From: Rosenbergiella epipactidis
GTDB lineage: Bacteria > Pseudomonadota > Gammaproteobacteria > Enterobacterales > Enterobacteriaceae
Assembly (NCBI RefSeq): GCF_018494055.1
Contig: NZ_JABBFQ010000003.1
Span: 62,001 to 126,000 of the forward strand
DNA length: 64,000 nt
Reading direction: 5' to 3'
Part shown: positions 32,465-40,754 of the stretch, one piece after another
How positions within the stretch are numbered: the stretch's first letter is position 1
How the letters are laid out: every line of letters begins with the position of its first letter
The notes under the pieces: model-generated
Told to the model about the DNA's origin: nothing
The model's database searches: none
What the model saw: the letters and a program-made list of their open reading frames with translations, nothing else
Program-made: the position numbers and the translations under genes

Positions 32465-33531
32465 AAAGCATTTCACAAGAAAACACATTTGCGATGTATC
32501 ACGCAGATTGCCTTCAGGTCTTATCTTCATTGTCAGATAATTCCATCGATCTGATTGTTACCGACCCACCTTACTTTAAAGTTAAGCCCAATGGATGGGA
32601 TCATCAATGGAAAGGAGATAGTGACTATCTATTGTGGCTCGATAAGTGCTTAGCTGAGTTCCAAAGAGTGTTGAAGCCAGCAGGGAGTCTTTATTTATTC
32701 TGTGGCCATCGCTTGGCGGCAGATATCGAAATCATTATACGTCGTCGTTTTAATGTGCTGAACCATATAATTTGGGCTAAACCATCAGGTCGCTGGAATG
32801 GCTGTCATAAAGAAAGTCTACGCAGCTATTTTCCGGCTACTGAACGTATTCTGTTTGCTGAGCATTATTTGGGACCCTATACAGGTAAGGACACCGGATA
32901 TAGGGCGAAATGCGATGATTTAAAGCGTCATCTTTTGACCCCACTCATTGATTACTTTCGTCAGTCGAAGGCATCGTTGGGGATCAGTGCCAAGCAGATA
33001 GGTGAAGTAACGGGTAAGCCAAATATGGTTTCCCATTGGTTCGGCAGTAGCCAGTGGCAGCTACCAAATGAAGATGACTATGCCAAGTTGCAGCAGCTGT
33101 TTATGGATGTTGCCCAACAAAAAGGGCTCAGTAATCCGTTAAGCTCGTTTCATTCACCTCTTGTAGCTAATTATCAAACACTCTCTAAGCAATATCTCGA
33201 GCTGGTGGACGAATACAAATCACTGAGACGTTATTTTGGCGTTTCAGTCAATGTGCCCTACACCGACGTATGGCAGCACAAACCGGTTCAGTTCTATCCA
33301 GGAAAACATCCCTGTGAAAAGCCAGCCGACATGCTCAAACATATCATTGAAGCCAGTAGCCGTCCCGGTGAACTGGTCGCTGATTTCTTCATGGGTTCGG
33401 GATCTACTCTGAAAGCTGCGCTTCTCTCTGGGAGAAGGGTGCTTGGGGTAGAGCTTGAAGAAGATCGCTTTAACTTAACGGTTGAAGAGATTCAGAATCT
33501 ACTCTCCGCACACCACCCAGACTCTGGGTAA
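32461..33531 (+). CDS. Orphan DNA methyltransferase (DPPY, beta class)
   Basis: A 356-residue DNA adenine- or cytosine-N4 methyltransferase. The catalytic motif DPPY is at residues 35-38 and the SAM-binding motif FFMGSGST near residue 310, the order of class beta enzymes. Between them is an inserted DNA-contact region (residues ~150-240) with a helix-turn-helix-like stretch LGISAKQIGEVTGKPNMVSHWFG. No cognate restriction enzyme is adjacent, so it probably protects phage DNA from host enzymes or regulates. It is coupled to the small gene before it. Confidence 0.9.
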   Translation: MKSISQENTFAMYHADCLQVLSSLSDNSIDLIVTDPPYFKVKPNGWDHQWKGDSDYLLWLDKCLAEFQRVLKPAGSLYLFCGHRLAADIEIIIRRRFNVLNHIIWAKPSGRWNGCHKESLRSYFPATERILFAEHYLGPYTGKDTGYRAKCDDLKRHLLTPLIDYFRQSKASLGISAKQIGEVTGKPNMVSHWFGSSQWQLPNEDDYAKLQQLFMDVAQQKGLSNPLSSFHSPLVANYQTLSKQYLELVDEYKSLRRYFGVSVNVPYTDVWQHKPVQFYPGKHPCEKPADMLKHIIEASSRPGELVADFFMGSGSTLKAALLSGRRVLGVELEEDRFNLTVEEIQNLLSAHHPDSG

Positions 33532-33583
33532 GTCATCCCCTCATTCGAGCGGGAGAGCATCATCCGCATATTGAGGGGGCATA

Positions 33584-33967
33584 ATGTCCGAACCACTATC
33601 CGGTACCGGAGCTGCTGCAACAGCTCTGGCCGGAGTTAGTTTGTATGGCTTGTTGGCAGGTACTGATTACGGTGTTGTATTTGGTGCTTTTGCTGGGTCA
33701 ACGTTTTATATCACTACCGCAAATAACCTTGGCTATTTCAAACGTATCGCGCTCTTCGTTGTTTCGTTCATTTCGGGCGTGCTTTGTTCTGGACTGGTCG
33801 GTGCGAAACTCTCGGAGTGGACTGGCTACATAGAAAAGCCATTGGATGCGCTTGGTGCTGTAATTGTTTCAACGCTTGCCGTGAGATTACTCACCGTATT
33901 GAGCAATTATGATTTCACCAGTCTTCTTGAACGTCTACGAAGAGGGAATGGGGATGCTAATAAATGA
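33584..33967 (+). CDS. Phage holin
   Basis: A 127-residue membrane protein with three to four hydrophobic segments (GAAATALAGVSLYGLLAG, VVFGAFAGSTFYI, IALFVVSFISGVLCSGLVG, ALGAVIVSTLAVRLLTVL) and a short basic C-terminus. It opens the lysis cassette 50 bp after the methyltransferase and fits the holin families of P2/lambda-type phages. It overlaps the next hydrophobic gene. Confidence 0.8.
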   Translation: MSEPLSGTGAAATALAGVSLYGLLAGTDYGVVFGAFAGSTFYITTANNLGYFKRIALFVVSFISGVLCSGLVGAKLSEWTGYIEKPLDALGAVIVSTLAVRLLTVLSNYDFTSLLERLRRGNGDANK

Positions 33968-34232
33968 ATATGCTGCATGTGTTAATACTCTCCTCAGTAC
34001 TCTAATAGTCCTGGCTATTTCACTTTATCGACGTGGTTATTCTACTTACCGACCGGCTATATCGTGGTTAGCATGGTTAGTGGTGATCACCTACGGCAGT
34101 ATCCCGCTTAGATATCTAACAGGGCAGTACGAAGCTACACACTGGGCAGTAGTATTAGCCAACTTATTTATATGCATCATGATTTTTAAGGTGAGAGGGA
34201 ATCTCGCTCGGATCATCGACTTCAGGTTTTAA
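33954..34232 (+). CDS. Second holin / lysis membrane protein
   Basis: A 92-residue protein with three hydrophobic segments (CVNTLLSTLIVLAISLY, ISWLAWLVVITYG, WAVVLANLFICIMIF). ATG 33954 follows AGAGGG by seven bases and lies inside the first holin gene. Paired holin-like genes are common before endolysins; one may act as antiholin. Confidence 0.75.
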   Translation: MLINEYAACVNTLLSTLIVLAISLYRRGYSTYRPAISWLAWLVVITYGSIPLRYLTGQYEATHWAVVLANLFICIMIFKVRGNLARIIDFRF

Positions 34233-34235
34233 ACT

Positions 34236-34847
34236 ATGAATAAAAAACAATTTCAACAGGCGGCTAAATTAAGCGCCGGCCTGACTACGCGTTGGTTTCC
34301 GGTGGTAACAGCTGCGATGGATGAATTTGGTATCACTGCACCATTGGACCAAGCAATGTTTATTGCCCAAATAGGGCATGAGTCAGAGGGTTTCACCAGG
34401 ATAAAAGAAAATTTTAATTACACACCGGTGGGATTACTTACAACCTTTGGTCGACGGCTTAGTCGTCAGCAAGCTTATGCACTTGGTCGCAGTGAGGGAC
34501 AGAAAGCTCAGCCACAGGCGATCGCGAATTTGGTGTATGCCAATCGGCTGGGGAATAAAAAACGAAACGACGGATGGCTTTATCATGGGCGGGGATTGAT
34601 ACAAATCACCGGTAGAGAAAACTATGCAAAATGCGGGGCTACTTTAGGCGTCGATTTGATCAGTGAACCTGAACTTCTAGAAATTGACAGTTATGCGGCG
34701 CGCTCGGTAGCTTGGTTTTTTACCCATAAGGGATGCATGTTGCACAGTGGGGATATTAAGCGTGTGACACTCATTATTAATGGTGGAACGAATGGGCTAG
34801 CCGATCGGGCTCGGCGCTTCAATTTAGCTTGTTCCTTTTTGGTGTAG
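34236..34847 (+). CDS. GH19 chitinase-type endolysin
   Basis: A 203-residue glycoside hydrolase family 19 endolysin that cuts peptidoglycan glycan strands. Key features: MFIAQIGHESEGF with the catalytic Glu, the second Glu in SEGF, DGWLYHGRGLIQITGRENY, and the closing RVTLIINGGTNGL. No signal peptide, so it needs the holin for release. It starts 3 bp after the holin stop and is followed by Rz 3 bp later. Confidence 0.92.
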   Translation: MNKKQFQQAAKLSAGLTTRWFPVVTAAMDEFGITAPLDQAMFIAQIGHESEGFTRIKENFNYTPVGLLTTFGRRLSRQQAYALGRSEGQKAQPQAIANLVYANRLGNKKRNDGWLYHGRGLIQITGRENYAKCGATLGVDLISEPELLEIDSYAARSVAWFFTHKGCMLHSGDIKRVTLIINGGTNGLADRARRFNLACSFLV

Positions 34848-34850
34848 AGA

Positions 34851-35390
34851 ATGAAAGTGACCACATTATGGATTGTTACTCTTATCATGTTCTTCATGAT
34901 CAGTAGCGGTATTTCAGGTGTATTAGCTTATCGTTACAAAGCGGCACTGGACCGCGCTGAGCAGGCAGAAGGGCAGATAGCTCTGCAAGGTAAGGTGATT
35001 GAAGCACAGCAAGATCAGCAACGGGTCGCAAACGAACTCTCCCACAAAACGCTTCAGGCCAATCAACGTACTCAAGCGAATGCTGAACGGATCCTCATTC
35101 AATATCGAGAGGTGCTGAAACATGAGAAAACCTGTGATTTTGCTGTGCCTGCTGATATCGCTCACGGCTTGCTCGAGTACACGGACAGTTTACGTACCCG
35201 CGCATTGTCAGGCACTACCAGCCGACTTAATCGCACCAGTACTGCCTCCACTACCACCGGGCAGTTAACCTATTGTCAGGCTGTGTTATGGATCCATCCT
35301 CTCTTGTCTGCCATTGCACAGGCTAATGAGCAATTGTTGGCTATTCGTCAGTTTGAACAACAGGTAATAGCAAATCCACCAGTCGATTGA
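34851..35390 (+). CDS. Rz-like inner-membrane spanin
   Basis: A 179-residue i-spanin: N-terminal membrane anchor (residues ~5-27, TLWIVTLIMFFMISSGISGVLA) followed by a long periplasmic coiled coil rich in Gln, Ala and Glu. With Rz1, encoded inside it in another frame, it spans the periplasm and fuses the membranes at the end of lysis. Confidence 0.85.
   Translation: MKVTTLWIVTLIMFFMISSGISGVLAYRYKAALDRAEQAEGQIALQGKVIEAQQDQQRVANELSHKTLQANQRTQANAERILIQYREVLKHEKTCDFAVPADIAHGLLEYTDSLRTRALSGTTSRLNRTSTASTTTGQLTYCQAVLWIHPLLSAIAQANEQLLAIRQFEQQVIANPPVD
35122..35268 (+). CDS. Rz1-like outer-membrane lipoprotein spanin, nested in Rz
   Basis: A 48-residue lipoprotein in the +1 frame within Rz: signal peptide with lipobox LTAC (ILLCLLISLTAC), then a short Pro-rich mature part (PVLPPLPPGS). 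Size, lipobox, Pro-rich tail and nesting all match Rz1. It is too short for ordinary gene calling. Confidence 0.9.
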   Translation: MRKPVILLCLLISLTACSSTRTVYVPAHCQALPADLIAPVLPPLPPGS

Positions 35391-35445
35391 TTTACCAAAA
35401 CTACGAGGATCACTGTAGTTCTTATTACCTATATCTTCTGCAACC

Positions 35446-35474
35446 AAGCCCATCTTAGCCGATGGGCTTTTTTA
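35446..35474 (+). terminator. Terminator after the lysis cassette
   Basis: AAGCCCATC-TTAGCC-GATGGGCTT followed by a T-run. It separates the lysis genes from the Rha gene. Confidence 0.9.
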
Positions 35475-35514
35475 TATGCGTATCACACGCTCAACTTAAC
35501 GCCACAGAACCTTA

Positions 35515-35584
35515 TAGAAAGCGAACCTGAGAAATAATGATATTTCTGTGGGTCGTTATTTCTGTGTGACAGGTTCGCTTTCTA
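35515..35584 (+). promoter_or_regulatory. Long two-stage hairpin upstream of rha
   Basis: TAGAAAGCGAACCTG (35515-35529) pairs perfectly with CAGGTTCGCTTTCTA (35570-35584); directly inside, AGAAATAA (35530-35537) pairs with TTATTTCT (35556-35563), leaving a 6-base bulge. The structure ends 15 bases before the rha start codon and overlaps its ribosome site region, suggesting translational or protein-binding control. Confidence 0.75.
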
Positions 35585-35599
35585 TGAGGAAATAACGAT

Positions 35600-36139
35600 A
35601 TGTATTATCCAACTGTAGTAAACGGTATTGATTTTAAAGATTTGGTTTATTTAACAGGAAACGAATCCTCTACTGACACCATGAAAGTTGCAGTGGCTTT
35701 TGGAAAAGAGCATAAAGATGTTTTGCGAAAAATGAGGAAAGTCCTTAGCCAATGTTCACCGGAATTTGCAGAGCGCAATTTTACGCTTTGCCATGAAAAC
35801 AATGAGTTACAAAATGGTAAGCCTCAACCTTTTTATCGGATGACACGGGATGGTTGGACCATGCTAGTGTTCAGCTTTACAGGACAGGCAGCAATGGTAT
35901 TCAAAGAAGCTTACATAGAGGCGTTTAACTGGATGGCTAATATGATCAAGCTGGGTAAAACCAACCTCGACGCTGAACGCAACGCCTTGATGCTTGAATT
36001 TATGAAAGAGAAAGATGTTGCCAGCATGTCGGGGCGCCTACTCAATCGATGGGGTAGAGTAAAGAAGCCGTCACTACTGACTAAACTCGAACGTCTGGCT
36101 AAACAATCGCAAATTTCACTTCCTGGGTTGAATGAATGA
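35600..36139 (+). CDS. Rha-family phage regulatory protein
   Basis: A 179-residue protein matching the Rha family: STDTMKVAVAFGKEHKDVLRKMRKVL, FYRMTRDGWTMLVFSFTGQAAMVFKEAYIEAFN. Rha proteins are DNA-binding regulators first described in lambdoid phages, where they can interfere with growth in some hosts. ATG 35600 follows GAGGAAAT. It stands alone between the lysis terminator and the cos region, preceded by a long hairpin. Confidence 0.88.
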   Translation: MYYPTVVNGIDFKDLVYLTGNESSTDTMKVAVAFGKEHKDVLRKMRKVLSQCSPEFAERNFTLCHENNELQNGKPQPFYRMTRDGWTMLVFSFTGQAAMVFKEAYIEAFNWMANMIKLGKTNLDAERNALMLEFMKEKDVASMSGRLLNRWGRVKKPSLLTKLERLAKQSQISLPGLNE

Positions 36140-36170
36140 AGATTAACAGCATATTTGAGCCATTTTCAAC

Positions 36171-36250
36171 GGGTCCTTCCTTCGGATTCATTCACCGAGG
36201 GGGGCAGCACACGCGGAAAACGGCTAGTTTTTGAATTTTCATGCTGTCAG
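36171..36250 (+). other. Putative cos site
   Basis: The order GGGTCCTTCC ... GGATTCA ... CACCGAGGGGGGCAGCACAC GCGG ... TTTTTGAATTTTCA aligns by eye with lambda cos (GGGTCCTTTCC, GGGCGGCGACCTCGCGG, TATGAAAATTTTC). It lies just before the terminase small subunit, as in lambda. The nick would fall near 36199-36210. Exact ends are not determined. Confidence 0.65.
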
Positions 36251-36394
36251 CAGCAGGTGTCTTAACTCTCTGTTTATTAAGAAGTAAACAATATTTCAGG
36301 TGACAAAATTAATTTTCGGTTGTCACCTCTACCCTCATTAACCTACTGAATTTAATAACTTAAAAGCAAAACCACCTGACAGCGAGAGGTGACG

Positions 36395-36892
36395 ATGTCC
36401 AACGTCAGTAATCTTGGCGATGCCTATCACTGGAGCGTCGCAAAGATTGCTGAGGCATTCAGCCTAAATCGCGGCACGGTGCGAAAGCGCTTGCTCGATG
36501 CCAACACCCCGATAGCCGCAATGGTGAGAGGAAATCCTGTTTATGCCCTTAAAGATATTGGTCCGGTGCTTTTTACGGTACCGACACTCGATGAGGTTAA
36601 CGATTTTCAAGATCCCAATAAGATGCCTCCAAAAGAGCGTAAGGATTGGTTTCAGTCGGAGAACGAACGTATCAAACTTGAAACCTCGCTCAAACAACTG
36701 GTACCGGCAAGCGATGTGCATCGTGAAATGGCCATGATGATAAAGCTTATCACCCAGGTGTTAGATACTTGGCCGGATAAGCTCGAGCGTGATCGCGGAT
36801 GGAAACCTACGCAAATCGCAGAGGCACAGAAAGCGGTCGATGAAATCCGTGAAGCGTTATCGGCAGAGTTACTAGGTGCAGAGGACGAATGA
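36395..36892 (+). CDS. Terminase small subunit (Nu1/DUF1441 type)
   Basis: A 165-residue DNA-recognition subunit with an N-terminal Nu1-like helix-turn-helix (WSVAKIAEAFSLNRGTVRKRLLDANTP), a middle linker and a C-terminal helical part for contact with the large subunit. It would bind the cos region immediately upstream. ATG 36395 is chosen over GTG 36389 owing to GAGAGG spacing. Confidence 0.85.
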   Translation: MSNVSNLGDAYHWSVAKIAEAFSLNRGTVRKRLLDANTPIAAMVRGNPVYALKDIGPVLFTVPTLDEVNDFQDPNKMPPKERKDWFQSENERIKLETSLKQLVPASDVHREMAMMIKLITQVLDTWPDKLERDRGWKPTQIAEAQKAVDEIREALSAELLGAEDE

Positions 36893-39013
36893 ATGTACGC
36901 ATCGGTCGGTACAATACGGCGGGATGTCGCTGAGCTCTTAAAAGCACCTAGGCGGATGCCGGTTGCGGAAGCTGTTCAAAAATATATGCGGGTTCCTTTA
37001 GGGGGAGGGAGTTCGTTACCTTGGGAGGCAACATTAACCCCCTATATGATCGAACCGATGAATTGTCTCGCCTCACGAGAATACGATGCGGTGATCTTCG
37101 TTGGCCCCGCACGTACTGGGAAAACAGTCGGTCTGATTGATGGGTGGATCGTTTACACCATCGTCTGCGATCCGGGTGACTTCCTGCTTATCCAGATGAC
37201 CGAAGAAAAGGCAAGGGAGCATTCCAAGAAGCGTCTAGATAGGACCTTTCGTGTCAGTCGAGAAGTCGCGAGAAGAATGAGCCCACGGACCAACGATAAT
37301 AACGTTCACGACAAAACATTTCGTGCCGGTAACTACTTAAAAATAGGCTGGCCATCCATCAACATCATGTCCTCATCAGATTATAAAAGCGTCGCGCTTA
37401 CTGACTATGACCGATGGCCTGAAGATATTGACGGCGAGGGTGATGGGTTCTCTTTGGCTTCCAAGCGGACCACCACGTTTATGTCATCCGGGATGACGCT
37501 GGTGGAAAGCTCTCCTGGGCGTGAGGTCACCGATACTAAATGGCGTCAAACCTCACCTCATGAAGCGCCCCCTACAACGGGGATCCTCTCGCTCTATAAC
37601 CGAGGTGATCGTCGTCGTTGGTACTGGCCTTGCCCTGAATGTGGCCACTATTTTCAGCCAGCAATGCCGGTGGTCGAGGGATATCGAAATGATCCTGATC
37701 CGGTCAAAGCCAGCGAGTCCGCCCATATCCGCTGTCCGCACTGTTCTTCAATCATCGGCGCGCACAACAAACGGGAATTAAATGGGCGGGGTGTCTGGTT
37801 ACGGGAGGGGGAGCAAATTGATTGCCGTGGCGTTATCTCTGGAAAAGGAAGGCAATCACGTATCGCTTCCTTTTGGATGGAAGGGCCGGCAGCGGCATAT
37901 CAAACGTGGGCTCAATTGGTCTACAAGCTGCTGACAGCCGAAATAGAGTTCGAGACAACCGGCAGTGAAGAAACCTTAAAGGCCGTAATTAACACGGACT
38001 GGGGATTGCCCTATCTGCCTAAGGCTGCTAGTGAGCAGCGACGTAGTGAGCAGCTTCTCTCGCGTGTTGAAGATTATGAAAAGCGCAGTGTGCCTGAACC
38101 AGTCCGTTTTCTACTGGCAGCTGTGGATATTCAGGGTGGTAAAAAGCGTCGATTTGTGGTGCAGATTGTTGGTTATGGCCAGAGCGGTGAGCGCTGGCTG
38201 ATTGATCGCTATAACATCAAATACTCTTTGCGTTGTGATGAACACGGCGAGTCATTACCGATTCATCCTGGGGCTTTTATTGAGGATTGGGACCTGCTTC
38301 TTTCAGACGTCTTACAGAAAAACTATGTGCTCGCAAGGGACTGCAGTAGGCGGATGCCGGTATTGGCGATGGCCGTTGATAGTGGCGGCGAACAAGGGGT
38401 CACGGATAATGCCTATAAATTTTGGCGCCACTGTCGTAAAGAAGGGCTACATAAGCGGGTTTACCTGATTAAAGGCGATAGTACGCGCCGGCAAAAATCG
38501 ATAACGAAAACCTACCCTAACAACACGGAGCGTAGTGATCGCCGTGCTGATGCTCGGGGTGATGTTCCTGTTTACCTACTCCAGACCGATACCTTCAAAG
38601 ACCAGCTCAATAATACTTTGGCGAGGGACATGCCAGGGGCGGGATATATTCATTTCCCGAAATGGCTGGGGGACTGGTTTTTTGATGAACTAACCTACGA
38701 GGAGCGCGGCACTGATGGGAAATGGCGTAAACCGGGTAAAGGAAATAACGAAGCGATGGATCTGTTTTGCTATAGCCATGCTATCGCCACATTGCGAGGT
38801 TACGAGCGTATTGACTGGAGCAAACCGCCCGCTTGGGCTGAGTCTCAGGAATACAATCCCAATATTTTTAACGAAGGAACTACTCCGGGGACGGTCATCG
38901 TGACAACCATGAAACGAAAAGTTCGACCACAAGAGCCTCCCTCATCGGATAGTCAGATTTTATCCGGGGCAGGGTGGCTCAGTGGAGGTTCCAAAGGCGG
39001 GGGATGGATATGA
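36893..39013 (+). CDS. Terminase large subunit (GpA family)
   Basis: A 706-residue lambda A-type packaging motor and nuclease. The Walker A region VGPARTGKTVGL is near residue 70, with the ATPase core following, a CxxC...CxxC zinc pair (CPECGHYF, CPHCSS) in the linker and the nuclease domain in the C-terminal part (AVDIQGGKKRRFVV, AVDSGGEQG). It starts immediately after the small subunit stop and overlaps the gpW-like gene by 4 bp. The reading frame is intact. Confidence 0.93.
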   Translation: MYASVGTIRRDVAELLKAPRRMPVAEAVQKYMRVPLGGGSSLPWEATLTPYMIEPMNCLASREYDAVIFVGPARTGKTVGLIDGWIVYTIVCDPGDFLLIQMTEEKAREHSKKRLDRTFRVSREVARRMSPRTNDNNVHDKTFRAGNYLKIGWPSINIMSSSDYKSVALTDYDRWPEDIDGEGDGFSLASKRTTTFMSSGMTLVESSPGREVTDTKWRQTSPHEAPPTTGILSLYNRGDRRRWYWPCPECGHYFQPAMPVVEGYRNDPDPVKASESAHIRCPHCSSIIGAHNKRELNGRGVWLREGEQIDCRGVISGKGRQSRIASFWMEGPAAAYQTWAQLVYKLLTAEIEFETTGSEETLKAVINTDWGLPYLPKAASEQRRSEQLLSRVEDYEKRSVPEPVRFLLAAVDIQGGKKRRFVVQIVGYGQSGERWLIDRYNIKYSLRCDEHGESLPIHPGAFIEDWDLLLSDVLQKNYVLARDCSRRMPVLAMAVDSGGEQGVTDNAYKFWRHCRKEGLHKRVYLIKGDSTRRQKSITKTYPNNTERSDRRADARGDVPVYLLQTDTFKDQLNNTLARDMPGAGYIHFPKWLGDWFFDELTYEERGTDGKWRKPGKGNNEAMDLFCYSHAIATLRGYERIDWSKPPAWAESQEYNPNIFNEGTTPGTVIVTTMKRKVRPQEPPSSDSQILSGAGWLSGGSKGGGWI

Positions 39014-39225
39014 CACGAAACGAAATCGAAACCATGTTAGACAAAGTTCGACAGGCCTACCTTGATGCGCTGGATGGGAAAGCTGTCTCATTCACGGGTA
39101 TCAATGGCCGTGCAGTCACGAATCATGATCCGATAGCGATCCGCCGTGAATTGGACTATTGGGAGCAACGCTACCGTTTGGCATGTGGGCATTCATCTGG
39201 CCCCAAACTCGCCAATTTTTTATAG
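39010..39225 (+). CDS. gpW-like head-completion protein
   Basis: A 71-residue protein with the lambda gpW pattern: N-terminal helix MTRNEIETMLDKVRQAYLDAL, short beta hairpin GKAVSFTGINGRAVT, then a helix with LDYWEQRY. It plugs filled heads before tail attachment. It lies between terminase and portal as in lambda, overlapping the terminase stop. Confidence 0.85.
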   Translation: MTRNEIETMLDKVRQAYLDALDGKAVSFTGINGRAVTNHDPIAIRRELDYWEQRYRLACGHSSGPKLANFL

Positions 39226-39233
39226 GAGCCACT

Positions 39234-40754
39234 ATGAATTGGCTAGAGAAGGGCATTGCGCTCTTAGCACCAGGATGGGCGCTCGAACGCTCTAAACAAC
39301 GTCACATCATGAATGCCTATGAGGCGGCCAATCCCTCACGGCTACATAAAGCGAAACGCTCTGGTGGCGGTGCAGATAATGCAATATTCGCCTCAGGTGT
39401 CTCATTACGTGAGCAAGCGCGCTGGTTAGATGAAAACCATGACATCGTCATCGGTATTCTCGACAAACTTGAGGAACGCGTTATCGGGGCGCGCGGCATA
39501 CAAGTGGAACCTCAGCCGTTAACCCTCGATGGGAAGTTACATGAAGAGTTCGCTACCGAACTCGCTAAGCTCTGGTCTGAATGGTCAATACGGCCTGAGG
39601 TGACGGGGATGTTCACGCGTGCGGAGATGGAGCGTTTATTACTCCGCTCCGCGCTTCGAGACGGGGAGGTCTTTAGCCAGCTTGTTCGCGGTCCGGTATC
39701 TGGCTTAAAGCACGCGACACAGGTGCAATTATCCATTGAAATGCTTGAGGCTGACTACGTACCGATGTCACTTAATCGCACTGGAACTACTCAAATCTGT
39801 CAGGGTATAGAGTTAAATACGTGGGGCCGACCTACCGCCTATAACGTTTATAAATACCATCCGGGCAATACCCTGCGTTTGGTGACACAGACGAAACGTA
39901 TCCCTGCTGAAAACATGCTTCATCTCGCCATGCGAAAGCGCCTGCATCAACTACGGGGCGTAAGCCTACTTCATGGAGTGATTACACGATTAAGTGATAT
40001 CAAAGATTATGAAGAGTCTGAACGTGTTGCTGCGCGTATCGCTGCCGCCTTGGGGTTTTATATCAAACGAGGTGAAGCCGCCAGCTATCAAGAAAATGAA
40101 TTTGAAGAGCCTGACAGCAAATATCAGATGTTCGATATTGGCCCTGGGATGATTTTTGATGGACTAAAACCGGGTGAAGATCTGGGGATGGTGGAATCAA
40201 ACCGACCCAATGTGCATCTCTATGAATTTCGTAATAGCCAGTTACGCGCCGTTGCCGCTGGAACGCGTGGTAGTTACTCAAGCATCTCTCGGGACTATAA
40301 CGGCAGTTATTCCAGCCAGCGACAAGAGCTGGTGGAGGGATTTGAGGGCTACAACGTGTTGCAAAACTGGTTTGTAGGGCAGCATAGCCGCCCCATCTAC
40401 CGTGCTTGGATAGATATGCTCAAGCTCTCTGGAATAACTATCCCCGACGATGTCGACCCTTCTTCCTTGTACAACGCCTTGTATCTTGGGCCGGTCATGC
40501 CATGGATCGATCCGATGAAAGAGGCCCAAGCGTGGAAAGGGATTGTACGCGGCGGAGCGGGCACCGAATCAGAATGGATCCGCGCGCGAGGCCAGTCCCC
40601 ACAAGAAATCAGACATCAACGTCTGCGTGAAATCGAATATAACCGCGAACGGCGGCTGATTTTTGACTCAGACGCCGCTAACGATAAAGGAGGTCCATCC
40701 AATGAACCAGAAGAGCATTCTCCGCAACCCGCAAGCAAATCTGAACACACATAA
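39234..40754 (+). CDS. Portal protein (lambda B family)
   Basis: A 506-residue portal with the family hallmarks REQARWLDENHDIVIGILDKLEERVIG, LRDGEVFSQLVRG, RGVSLLHGVITRLSDIKDYEESE and a C-terminal conserved block RAWIDMLKLSG. It forms the dodecameric DNA channel at one head vertex. ATG 39234 follows TAGGAG. Its 3' end overlaps the protease/capsid gene by 53 bp. Confidence 0.92.
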   Translation: MNWLEKGIALLAPGWALERSKQRHIMNAYEAANPSRLHKAKRSGGGADNAIFASGVSLREQARWLDENHDIVIGILDKLEERVIGARGIQVEPQPLTLDGKLHEEFATELAKLWSEWSIRPEVTGMFTRAEMERLLLRSALRDGEVFSQLVRGPVSGLKHATQVQLSIEMLEADYVPMSLNRTGTTQICQGIELNTWGRPTAYNVYKYHPGNTLRLVTQTKRIPAENMLHLAMRKRLHQLRGVSLLHGVITRLSDIKDYEESERVAARIAAALGFYIKRGEAASYQENEFEEPDSKYQMFDIGPGMIFDGLKPGEDLGMVESNRPNVHLYEFRNSQLRAVAAGTRGSYSSISRDYNGSYSSQRQELVEGFEGYNVLQNWFVGQHSRPIYRAWIDMLKLSGITIPDDVDPSSLYNALYLGPVMPWIDPMKEAQAWKGIVRGGAGTESEWIRARGQSPQEIRHQRLREIEYNRERRLIFDSDAANDKGGPSNEPEEHSPQPASKSEHT

